DNA from: Scatomonas sp963930955
Lineage (GTDB): Bacteria > Bacillota > Clostridia > Lachnospirales > Lachnospiraceae
DNA length: 64,000 nucleotides
Direction of reading: 5' to 3'
Assembly (NCBI GenBank): GCA_963930955.1
Contig: OZ006967.1
Coordinates: 2,480,001-2,544,000 of the forward strand
Shown here: one piece after another, positions 16,519 through 23,703 of the stretch
Numbering within the stretch: the stretch's first letter is position 1
Layout of the letters: every line of letters starts with the position of its first letter
Program-made: the position numbers and the translations under genes
The notes under the pieces: model-generated
Told to the model about the DNA's origin: nothing
Seen by the model: the letters and a program-made list of their open reading frames with translations, nothing else
Database searches by the model: none

Positions 16519-17508
16519 ATGAAAAAATATCGGTTTATTCCCTTTATTCTCTCCGGCGCTGCCTGCGTCTTTGCCTTGATCTGTCTGAACAAATGCCTGT
16601 CTCTGGAATCCCAGCTGCAGCAGCTGCGCTCCAGCCTGAAAGAGGAAATGCGGACTCTCAGCCAGGATTTTACAGATTTTCAGATAGAGGTCCGGAGATC
16701 CTCCAGCCTTTTATCTTCCGAAAGCTGGGAATACGGCACCATTAATCTTACGGATTATACGGCGGAACTGAACTGCGCGATCACGCCAAAAGACTATTCC
16801 GAGACAGATACGGCCGTCTCGCTTTTATGCAATGGCACCGAGTATCCGCTGGAGCTCCGGGATTCCCAATATACAGGAAGGATTCCCATTCCCCTGTTTT
16901 CTGCCTCGGAAGTGACGCAGGTGCTTATTCGAGAAGGTTCCTCTGTCACCTCCCAGCCTCTGGACTGGAAACTGACTCCCAGAGAGGATCTGCTTCCCGA
17001 CCTGTATACCAGCGGCGATACAGCTTTTTCCAAGGAGGATATAGAAAACGGCGGGATCCGGCTTCGCGGCACCGGCGTTATCTCCTCGGCCATCTATAAT
17101 ATGCCTGAAAATGAAACAATTACCGGTCTGGATCTGATCGTCCTTCTGAACGAACAAGAGATCGACCGTCTCCCCATTGATCTGAGCCGGCAGGGACAGG
17201 AAAACTATCTGAAGGAGACAGACAGCTATGGTTTCAACTATACAGTACCGGAAGGCGGATTTGATCAGATAAGCAATTTTCTCTACTATTATTATCTGGA
17301 TGCACAATGGAATGTTCCCATGAACAGTACGCTGGAAATTTATGTGGAGATGACAGACAGTCACGGGCTCTGTTACCGTTCCCTCTTTTATCAATTTGAA
17401 GTTTCTGACGCAGAAGGATCTCAGAAGAACTCCAATTCCGGGCTTTCGAGCCTGAGTTCCCGCGTCTATGATAAGCGAGGACACTTACTTTATACACCGG
17501 AGGGATGA
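16519..17508 (+). CDS. Membrane-anchored extracytoplasmic protein of unknown function
   Basis: Not recognised. 329 residues with a short basic start, one uncleaved membrane helix (FIPFILSGAACVFALICL, about 6-23) and a short coiled-coil-like stretch (LESQLQQLRSSLKEEM). A large polar, probably beta-rich domain outside the cell follows. The ATG follows GGGAGGTGACAGG. The stop overlaps the LysR gene start (ATGA), so the two are translationally coupled. The coupling suggests the regulator responds to, or controls, something this envelope protein is part of. Codon use is somewhat more AT-rich than in the flanking housekeeping genes. Confidence 0.75.
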   Translation: MKKYRFIPFILSGAACVFALICLNKCLSLESQLQQLRSSLKEEMRTLSQDFTDFQIEVRRSSSLLSSESWEYGTINLTDYTAELNCAITPKDYSETDTAVSLLCNGTEYPLELRDSQYTGRIPIPLFSASEVTQVLIREGSSVTSQPLDWKLTPREDLLPDLYTSGDTAFSKEDIENGGIRLRGTGVISSAIYNMPENETITGLDLIVLLNEQEIDRLPIDLSRQGQENYLKETDSYGFNYTVPEGGFDQISNFLYYYYLDAQWNVPMNSTLEIYVEMTDSHGLCYRSLFYQFEVSDAEGSQKNSNSGLSSLSSRVYDKRGHLLYTPEG

Positions 17509-18419
17509 TCATGAGTATACAGGATCTGGAATATTTCGCTGCTGTCTGCCGGGAACGCAGCATCAACCGGGCGGCAAAGCTGCTCTACATCACTCCCCAG
17601 GGCTTAAGCAAATCCATTAAAGCTCTGGAGCAGGAGCTGAACGCAAAGCTTTTAAACAGAAGCTCTTCCGGCATTACCCTGACGGAATGCGGGCGGTATC
17701 TTCAGGAACACCTGGATGGGTTTCTGAAGAATTACTATTCGATCTGCCGGGGCATTCAGTCCATCAGCCAGCGGCAGAACCATGAGATCGACCTGCTCTC
17801 CGCCTACGGCATTCTGCGGCTGGTGACTCCGGAGTGCATCGCGGAATTTAAAAAGCTGCATCCGGAGATCCATTTCCATTACCGGGAATACCCGGACCGG
17901 CAAGTGGAACGTCTTTTCGCCGCCAAGGAGGGAAATGTAGCCTTTACCATTGCCCCGGCCTCCCTGACGGACTGTTCTCTCCAGAAGCTGGAATCCTTTG
18001 AGATCAAGCTGCTGGTCAACCGCCGGCACCCCTTAAGCGGCAGAGAAACCGTCACCATCCGGGATCTGCAGGGAGAACGGCTGTACATAGAAAGCAGCGA
18101 GTTTCAGATCTACCACCTGATCACCGGCCGCTGCCGGGAGGCAGGCTTTGAACCTGACATCTTTTTTGAGACCAGCGGCTTCTCCCTGTGCCATAAAATG
18201 GTCCGGCAGAACAAAGGGATCTCTGTCACCGTAGATTTTATTTTCGAGGATATGCGGGACCCGGAGCTGGTGACCATCCCCTTCTCCGATGGAGATTACC
18301 GGTGGACCACCTGTATGCTGACCCGGAAAGAGGACCTGGAGAATCCGGATCTGCTGCTGTTCCGGAATCATGTGCTCCATTGGATGGAAGAAATCAAAGC
18401 CGGAAAAATACAGCGATAG
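17505..18419 (+). CDS. LysR-family transcriptional regulator
   Basis: 304 residues. The winged HTH is at the N-terminus (about 3-62; LEYFAAVCRERSINRAAKLL ... SKSIKALEQELNAKLLNR), followed by a type-2 periplasmic-binding-like effector domain. It overlaps the 3' end of the anchored-protein gene by 4 bases; an alternative ATG lies 6 bases further in. LysR genes are usually divergent from their target, so the downstream, coupled position is unusual. Effector and targets are unknown. A strong bidirectional terminator follows. Confidence 0.9.
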   Translation: MIMSIQDLEYFAAVCRERSINRAAKLLYITPQGLSKSIKALEQELNAKLLNRSSSGITLTECGRYLQEHLDGFLKNYYSICRGIQSISQRQNHEIDLLSAYGILRLVTPECIAEFKKLHPEIHFHYREYPDRQVERLFAAKEGNVAFTIAPASLTDCSLQKLESFEIKLLVNRRHPLSGRETVTIRDLQGERLYIESSEFQIYHLITGRCREAGFEPDIFFETSGFSLCHKMVRQNKGISVTVDFIFEDMRDPELVTIPFSDGDYRWTTCMLTRKEDLENPDLLLFRNHVLHWMEEIKAGKIQR

Positions 18420-18432
18420 CATCCATCAAAAA

Positions 18433-18487
18433 ATCCCCTGACAGCTCACGCAGATCTGCGCCTTCTGTCAGGGGATCTTTTTATTTT
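18433..18487. terminator. Bidirectional terminator between the LysR gene and the ABC transporter
   Basis: Arms ATCCCCTGACAG (18433-18444) and CTGTCAGGGGAT (18465-18476) form a 12-bp stem, flanked by an A-run on the left and a T-rich tract on the right. It serves both converging genes. Confidence 0.9.
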
Positions 18488-18492
18488 TCAGG

Positions 18493-19236
18493 TTATCCCT
18501 TTACAAACCGGGACAGGAACTCTTTGGTCCGCTGTTCTTTGGGATTGGCAAATACTTCTTTCGGGTCGCCCTCTTCACAGATAACGCCCTCGGACATGAA
18601 CACTACGTAGTTGGACACGTCCCTGGCAAAAGCCATCTCGTGGGTCACCACCAGCATGGTCATGCCCTCGTCCGCCAGGCCCCGCATAACCTCCAGAACC
18701 TCTCCCACCATCTCGGGATCCAGAGCGGAGGTAGGCTCGTCAAACAGCAGTACTTCCGGCTCCATAGCCAGGGCTCTGGCGATGGCTACCCTCTGCTTCT
18801 GGCCGCCGGACAGCTGCCGGGGCTTAGCGTTGATGTAGGGAGCCATTCCTACCCGCTCCAGGTATTTCATGGCGTTCTGCTTCGCCTCGTCCTTTCCTTT
18901 TTTCAGCACCTTGATCTGGCCGATCATACAGTTGTCCAGCACCGTCATGTTGTTGAACAGGTTAAAGGACTGGAACACCATGCCTACCTTAGCCCGGTAA
19001 CCGGAGGCGTCTACCTGTCTGCCGGTAATGCTCTCCCCGTGGAATAAGATATCTCCCCCGGTGGGGGTCTCCAGCAGGTTAACACACCGCAGCAGAGTGG
19101 ATTTTCCGGAACCGGAAGCTCCGATGATGCTGGTCACATCTCCGGGACGGACGGTAAAATCGATATCCTTCAGCACCTGATGACTTCCAAAAGCTTTGGA
19201 CAGATGCTGGATCTCCAAAATTGCTTCGCTGCTCAT
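18493..19236 (-). CDS. Amino acid ABC transporter ATP-binding protein (probable lysine importer)
   Basis: 247-residue ABC ATPase of the polar amino acid family (GlnQ/HisP type). Walker A GASGSGKST (about 39-47), signature LSGGQKQR, Walker B VLLFDEPTSALDPE and the H-loop VVTHEM are all intact. Its start overlaps the permease stop by one base. The operon (binding protein, permease, ATPase) is headed by a lysine riboswitch, so lysine is the likely substrate. It is the last gene before the bidirectional terminator. Confidence 0.93.
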   Translation of the reverse strand: MSSEAILEIQHLSKAFGSHQVLKDIDFTVRPGDVTSIIGASGSGKSTLLRCVNLLETPTGGDILFHGESITGRQVDASGYRAKVGMVFQSFNLFNNMTVLDNCMIGQIKVLKKGKDEAKQNAMKYLERVGMAPYINAKPRQLSGGQKQRVAIARALAMEPEVLLFDEPTSALDPEMVGEVLEVMRGLADEGMTMLVVTHEMAFARDVSNYVVFMSEGVICEEGDPKEVFANPKEQRTKEFLSRFVKG

Positions 19237-20111
19237 TATCGCTCCCCCCTGTTCCTTCCGTGTTTCAGATCTTGCTCCAGACGTCCCCGGTACTCCTTGC
19301 TCTTCTCATCAAAAGGACTTCCCTTCTGGGGATGATTGTAAGTACCGGAGGTCAGCACCAGCTGATCCTCCTTCACCAGTTCATAGTTGTCTGAACCGTC
19401 CATCTTCTTCTCCACCCAGCGCAGGATAAAGGAAGCGGTCAGGGTCATGCACAGGTAACCGATCATCTCAATAGTCGCGGAGGGGAAATACTTGTAGGTA
19501 GCTCCCACAGCTCCTCTGTGTACGGCGAAAAACTCCGTAAACGCAATAATAAACATAACCGAGGTGTCTTTAATGTTGATGATAAAGTTGTTGCCGATCT
19601 GGGGCATGATATTCCGCAGGGCCTGAGGCAGGATCACATACCGCATGGTCTGGAAATGATTCATGCCGATGGCCTTGGCCCCCTCGGTCTGGCCCGGGTC
19701 AATGGACAGAATGCCGCCCCGGACAGATTCCGCCATATAGGCGCCGGTATTAATGGAAACAACAACGATCGCCGCCAGCCAGACGCTGGCAAATCTTACC
19801 TGATTATCCGTAAAATAAGGCAGCGCGTAATATACAAACACAGCCTGCAGGATCATAGGTGTTCCCCGGAACACCTCCACATACACCCGGACGATCACCC
19901 GGATCAGGGCCAGGAAGAACCGCTTTACCGGCGGATCATTCTTGGAATGGGGAATGGTCTGCAGGATACCGCATACAAATCCGATGAGACAGCCGATGAC
20001 GGTGGCTACCAGAGCCAGGATCAGGGTGTTCGCAATACCGTTCAGATAGCTTTTCCAGTATTCTCCCCAGAGAGCCGCCATATCTGAGCCGAGTTCAATC
20101 AGCTTCTGCAT
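19236..20111 (-). CDS. Amino acid ABC transporter permease (probable lysine importer)
   Basis: 291-residue inner-membrane permease of the HisMQ/GltJK type. It has the EVFRGTPMILQ motif and the EAA loop GAKAIGMNHFQTMRYVILPQ that docks to the ATPase. Around five helices span residues 20-245. A charged tail of about 50 residues after the last helix is longer than usual. It sits between the binding protein (29 bases upstream) and the ATPase (one-base overlap). As the only permease gene, it probably forms a homodimer. Confidence 0.92.
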   Translation of the reverse strand: MQKLIELGSDMAALWGEYWKSYLNGIANTLILALVATVIGCLIGFVCGILQTIPHSKNDPPVKRFFLALIRVIVRVYVEVFRGTPMILQAVFVYYALPYFTDNQVRFASVWLAAIVVVSINTGAYMAESVRGGILSIDPGQTEGAKAIGMNHFQTMRYVILPQALRNIMPQIGNNFIINIKDTSVMFIIAFTEFFAVHRGAVGATYKYFPSATIEMIGYLCMTLTASFILRWVEKKMDGSDNYELVKEDQLVLTSGTYNHPQKGSPFDEKSKEYRGRLEQDLKHGRNRGER

Positions 20112-20140
20112 AAACTTTTGCTCCTTTCTCCCGCCTCAGA

Positions 20141-21073
20141 TTACTCCTGGCTCAGAGGCTGGATTTCAATGGCCTCGTTCATCATCTCATTGAAGTCATC
20201 TGCGGTCATAGTGGAAAGCACGCTGTCAATGGCGTCCTTCAGCTCTGTGTTGCCTTTCATAACAGAAACGCCGATATTGATATCGCCCTCATCTGCCTTA
20301 AATCCGTCCTCGCTGTCGGAGAAGTCCAGGATGGTCATATCCGGATAAGCGGCGCAGGCGCCCATAGCGGTAGGCATATCGGTACAGATAAAGTCTACGG
20401 TATCGGTTTCCAGAGCCATGAGCATGGCCGGCGCGGACTCAGCGGCAGTCTGGATCTTGGCGTCCGGGATCTGAGGCAGCATGGAATCGTACCAGATGGT
20501 AGCAATCTGGGCGGTACAGGTGCCGCCGGACAGATCACTGATGCCCTGGGCGGAAGCGTAGGGGCTGTCCTTCTTGGTAACGCAGACGATGGAAGCGTAA
20601 TAGTAGGGGCCTGCGAAATCTACTTCTTCCATACGATCCTCGGTCATGGACTGACCGGCGATGACTGCGTCATAGGTACCGGACTGTACCCCGGGAACCA
20701 GGGAATCCCAGTCGGTGCGCACCACTTCCAGCTCCCAGCCGTTGGCCTCGCAGATCTTCTTGGCCATCATCACATCGTAGCCGTTGGCATACTCATTGGA
20801 ATCTTTAATAGGAACTGCTCCGTTGGAGTCATCGGTCTGGGTCCAGTTATAGGGAGCGTAGGCACACTCCATGGCGATGGTCAGCACCCCGTCCTCCACG
20901 CCGGAGGAACCGCTTCCGGACTCTTCTCCCTCCGTCTGGGACTGTGAGGTAGTGGAAGAAGAATCAGCTCCTGCAGAGCTTCCGCCTGCGGCCTCTCCCT
21001 CATCCTTGCTTCCGCAGCCAGCCAGGGCGGCGGTCATCATCAGTGCCATTAATACAGCGATTCTCTTTTTCAT
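20141..21073 (-). CDS. Amino acid ABC transporter substrate-binding lipoprotein (probable lysine)
   Basis: 310-residue extracellular solute-binding protein of family 3. A lipoprotein signal peptide ends at LAGC (Cys about 20), followed by a Ser/Gly/Glu linker (about 25-65) and two binding lobes (MECAYAPYNW, GYDVMMAKKI, VIAGQSMTEDR). It is the first gene after the lysine riboswitch and its terminator, so expression should fall when lysine is plentiful. Specificity for lysine is inferred from the riboswitch, not from residues of the binding pocket. Confidence 0.92.
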   Translation of the reverse strand: MKKRIAVLMALMMTAALAGCGSKDEGEAAGGSSAGADSSSTTSQSQTEGEESGSGSSGVEDGVLTIAMECAYAPYNWTQTDDSNGAVPIKDSNEYANGYDVMMAKKICEANGWELEVVRTDWDSLVPGVQSGTYDAVIAGQSMTEDRMEEVDFAGPYYYASIVCVTKKDSPYASAQGISDLSGGTCTAQIATIWYDSMLPQIPDAKIQTAAESAPAMLMALETDTVDFICTDMPTAMGACAAYPDMTILDFSDSEDGFKADEGDINIGVSVMKGNTELKDAIDSVLSTMTADDFNEMMNEAIEIQPLSQE

Positions 21074-21114
21074 AACGTATCCTTTCCTTTCTTATGTAAC
21101 TGCTGTGCAATGCG

Positions 21115-21150
21115 CAAAAAACGACTACAGCGCACAACACCATAGTCGTT
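21115..21150 (-). terminator. Regulated terminator of the lysine riboswitch
   Basis: Minus-strand stem AACGACTA/TAGTCGTT followed by TTTTTT, directly after the aptamer and about 45 bases ahead of the binding-protein start. This is the expression platform of a transcription-attenuating L-box. Confidence 0.85.
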
Positions 21151-21164
21151 TCCAGGTCTCAGAT

Positions 21165-21344
21165 TCAGGTATAGAGAAACCGATAGCGCTCCACACAAAG
21201 TGACAGTCGGCGGCATCTTCTGCCGGCAACCAACGGGGAACAGCCAGACCGGTTCACCGTTTCGGCGGAACACCCTTTCTCCCCAGTTCTCAGACGTTCT
21301 GGCGCCTCCCGGGGGATACTGATGAGCTCCGCACCTCTATCTTG
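21165..21344 (-). promoter_or_regulatory. Lysine riboswitch (L-box)
   Basis: Read on the minus strand, the leader contains the conserved L-box blocks in order: AGATAGAGGTGC near the 5' side (about 21344), AGAAAGGGTG, GCCGAA in the junction and GACTGTCA closing the P1 side (near 21200). Multiple paired arms lie between. An intrinsic terminator follows at once. The downstream genes are an amino acid ABC importer, in line with known L-box targets such as lysine transporters. End points are approximate. Confidence 0.9.
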
Positions 21345-21358
21345 TTCAATTGCTTGAC

Positions 21359-21387
21359 ATTATACTACAGGGTTCGACCATTGTCAA
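21359..21387 (-). promoter_or_regulatory. Consensus promoter of the lysine-riboswitch operon, inside the MATE gene end
   Basis: Perfect TTGACA (-35, 21382-21387) and TATAAT (-10, 21359-21364) with a 17-base spacer. The -35 lies within the last codons of the MATE gene, and the -10 begins right after its stop codon. Confidence 0.92.
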
Positions 21388-22735
21388 TTCTAAGTTCCGG
21401 CAGAATGGTGGCGCACATGGTAATAAAACAGGCGGCTCCGCCGATGAAATTGGAAATGGGCTCCGCCAGAAAGACACCCATGACCCCCAGGCCGGCCACC
21501 CTGGGCAGGATAAAGGTCAGGGGCACCACAATGATAATCTTCCGGAACAGGGAGAAAAAAATAGCCTGCCTGGCTTTCCCCAGGGACTTGAACACGCTCT
21601 GCCCCGCGATCTGGAAAGCCATCATAAAAAAGCCGAAGAAGTACAAATGCAGGCAGGGCACTGCCGCCTCCACCAGCTCCGGATCCCGGTTAAAAATAGA
21701 AATAAACAGCCGGGGAAACAGGAACAGGATCAGCCACATGACCGCCAGGTATATCACCGTCAGCAGAGTCATAAACCAGATCCCCCGCTTCACCTTCCGG
21801 CACTGTCCTTCCCCGTAGTTATAACTCATGACCGGGGATGCCCCGTCTCCCATGGCCATGGCAGGCGTCTGGGCGATCTCCCGGATAGAATTCACCACTG
21901 TCATGACACCGATGTACAGATCTCCCCCGAAGGTCTGCAGCATGGAATTGCAGGCCGCCTGGACCACGGAATTGGTGCAGGACATGACAAACCCTGCGGT
22001 TCCCAGGCTGAGGATCTTCTTTACCCGCCGGGCTTCCAGCCGGAATTCTCCCCGGCGCAGCTTCAGCTCCGCATTCCTTCCCCGCAGGAACCCCACCACC
22101 CAGACCGCGGACAGGAACTGGGAAAGGATGGTGGCAAAGGCCGCTCCCCGGACCCCCCAGCCCAGCACGAAGATGAACACCGGATCCAGGGCGATATTGG
22201 TAAGGGCTCCCAGCAGCACCGTCAGCATGCCCACCCGGGCAAACCCCTGGCTGTTGATAAAAGGATTCATTCCCAGGGCGATCATTACAAAAATACTGCC
22301 GCAGAGGTAGATCATGATATAGTCTCTGGCATAGGGATAAATGGCATCGCTGGCCCCGAAAAGGTACAGCAGCGGTTTATGGAAGATAAGCCCTGCAATG
22401 GTAAGCCCTGCCCCCAGAAAAAGCAGCAGGAGAAAAGAATTGCACATGATCCGCTCCGCCTCCTGCCGGTTTCCCTTTCCCCGCTCCATGGCGCACAGAG
22501 GCGCGCCGCCGCTGCCCACCAGATTGGCGAAAGCCGTCACAAACATCAAAATCGGAAAGCAGAGCCCCAGGCCGCTGAGCGCCTGTGTCCCCACATCCTT
22601 CATCTGACCGATGTACATCCGGTCCACTATATTATAGAGCAGGTTCAGAAGCTGGGCCACCATCATAGGCAGCATCACCTGCATGATATTCTTCTGTACA
22701 CTTCCCTGGGAAAAATTTGTTTGATGTGCTTTCAA
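21365..22735 (-). CDS. MATE family multidrug/sodium exporter
   Basis: About 456 residues with 12 membrane helices arranged as two MatE repeats (PMMVAQLLNLLYNIVDRMYI near 25-45; second repeat after about residue 245). It exports cationic compounds with Na+ or H+. I place the start at a TTG (22735) with AAAGGGGGGAAC eight bases upstream. The longer frame to 22804 would run into the inverted-repeat element and has no ribosome binding site. Substrate unknown. The last codons hold the -35 of the next operon, and no terminator is visible between the two. Confidence 0.88.
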   Translation of the reverse strand: MKAHQTNFSQGSVQKNIMQVMLPMMVAQLLNLLYNIVDRMYIGQMKDVGTQALSGLGLCFPILMFVTAFANLVGSGGAPLCAMERGKGNRQEAERIMCNSFLLLLFLGAGLTIAGLIFHKPLLYLFGASDAIYPYARDYIMIYLCGSIFVMIALGMNPFINSQGFARVGMLTVLLGALTNIALDPVFIFVLGWGVRGAAFATILSQFLSAVWVVGFLRGRNAELKLRRGEFRLEARRVKKILSLGTAGFVMSCTNSVVQAACNSMLQTFGGDLYIGVMTVVNSIREIAQTPAMAMGDGASPVMSYNYGEGQCRKVKRGIWFMTLLTVIYLAVMWLILFLFPRLFISIFNRDPELVEAAVPCLHLYFFGFFMMAFQIAGQSVFKSLGKARQAIFFSLFRKIIIVVPLTFILPRVAGLGVMGVFLAEPISNFIGGAACFITMCATILPELRIDNGRTL

Positions 22736-22789
22736 AACTGTTCCCCCCTTTCCGGATGATCTTCTTCCGCAGAATTCTCCTTCGATCCC

Positions 22790-22913
22790 AGCGTCCGTGT
22801 ACAAGGGAACAATACGGTCGTTGAAGGGCTGATTTGGGCTCCTTCACGACTCAAAGACTCCAACCGCAGGAATTCTGCGGTTTTGAGCGTGTTGCCCCTT
22901 GTACGCGGACGCT
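22790..22913. repeat. Long inverted-repeat element upstream of the MATE gene
   Basis: Outer arms AGCGTCCGTGTACAAGGG (22790-22807) and its complement with one mismatch (22895-22913) enclose about 90 bases. Inside are two smaller hairpins: GTCGTTGAAGG/CCTTCACGAC, and CCGCAGGAATTCTGCGG. The same 18-base arm recurs at 61472-61489. No T-run follows on either side. It lies just upstream of the MATE start and could be a structured leader or a dispersed palindromic repeat. Confidence 0.75.
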
Positions 22914-23040
22914 ATCCTATGCCTATTTTATCACAATTTTCAGAACGTGAAAATAGCGGAGCCGGACGGAAGGAAGGCAGGAAGGAAGGCGGTCATTTCA
23001 GGGAACTCTCGCGTCACTACTGTAATATTTTAAGAAATAC
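22914..23040. other. Non-coding lead-in to the tandem array
   Basis: No gene supported. A purine-rich stretch GGAAGGAAGGCAGGAAGGAAGG-like (about 22970-22991) and a partial upstream copy of the 52-bp unit (23018-23040) are the only visible structure. Confidence 0.6.
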
Positions 23041-23560
23041 CAGATCTACCCGTACTTTCCTGTGCGTCTCTACTGTAAGATTTAAGGAATCCCAGATCTA
23101 CCCGTACTTCCCCGCTCCTCTCTACCGTAATATTTATGAAATCTCAGATCTACCCGTACTTCCCCGCTCCTCTCTACTGTAAGATTTAAGGAATCCTAGA
23201 TCTACCCGTACTTCCCCGCTCCTCTCTACTGTAAGATTTAAGGAATCCCAGATCTACCCGTACTTCCCCGCTCCTCTCTACTGTAAGATTTAAGGAATCC
23301 TAGATCTACCCGTACTTCCCCGCTCCTCTCTACCGTAATATTTATGAAATCCCGGATCTACCCGTACTTCCCCGCTCCTCTCTACTGTAAGATTTAAGGA
23401 ATCCCAGATCTACCCGTACTTCCCCGCTCCTCTCTACCGTAATATTTATGAAATCCCGGATCTACCCGTACTTCCCCGCTCGTTACTACTGTAAGATTTA
23501 TGAAATCTCAGATCTACCCGTACTTCCTCGCACATTTCTACCGTAATGCCGGGAAATTCC
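23041..23560. repeat. Tandem array of ten 52-bp repeats
   Basis: Ten full units start at 23041, 23093, 23145, 23197, 23249, 23301, 23353, 23405, 23457 and 23509, exactly 520 bp. A constant block GATCTACCCGTACTT is followed by a pyrimidine-rich tract and then one of two variants. Variant A has TACTGTAAGATTTAAGGAATC (units 1, 3, 4, 5, 7) and variant B has TACCGTAATATTTATGAAATC (2, 6, 8). Unit 9 is a hybrid and unit 10 is diverged. The unit is not a multiple of three and has no spacers, so it is neither coding nor CRISPR. Confidence 0.95.
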
Positions 23561-23632
23561 ATAATTTCCCCGTATCTCACAAGTGGTGTAACGCATGCAG
23601 CAGTTTGAGCGGCATGCCCCTGGTCTTTTTTG

Positions 23633-23682
23633 TATAAAAAGGAACCGCTGCTCCATAGATTTCTCTATTTTGCAACGGTTCC
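23633..23682 (-). terminator. Terminator of the flavodiiron-rubredoxin gene
   Basis: Minus-strand stem GGAACCGTTGC/GCAGCGGTTCC (arms 23641-23651 and 23672-23682) with a loop of about 20 bases, followed by a U-rich run (complement of 23633-23640). Confidence 0.8.
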
Positions 23683-23703
23683 TTCTGTCAGATTTATGCT
23701 TCC

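Noticed and set aside
22790..22913. Intrinsic terminator or insertion-sequence ends
   Set aside because: No T-run on either side and no transposase between the arms.
22883..23182. 99-residue open frame across the start of the tandem array
   Set aside because: The 52-bp unit is not a multiple of three, so the frame cannot run through the array; no ribosome binding site.
23041..23560. CRISPR array
   Set aside because: Units are contiguous without unique spacers, and no cas gene is present.
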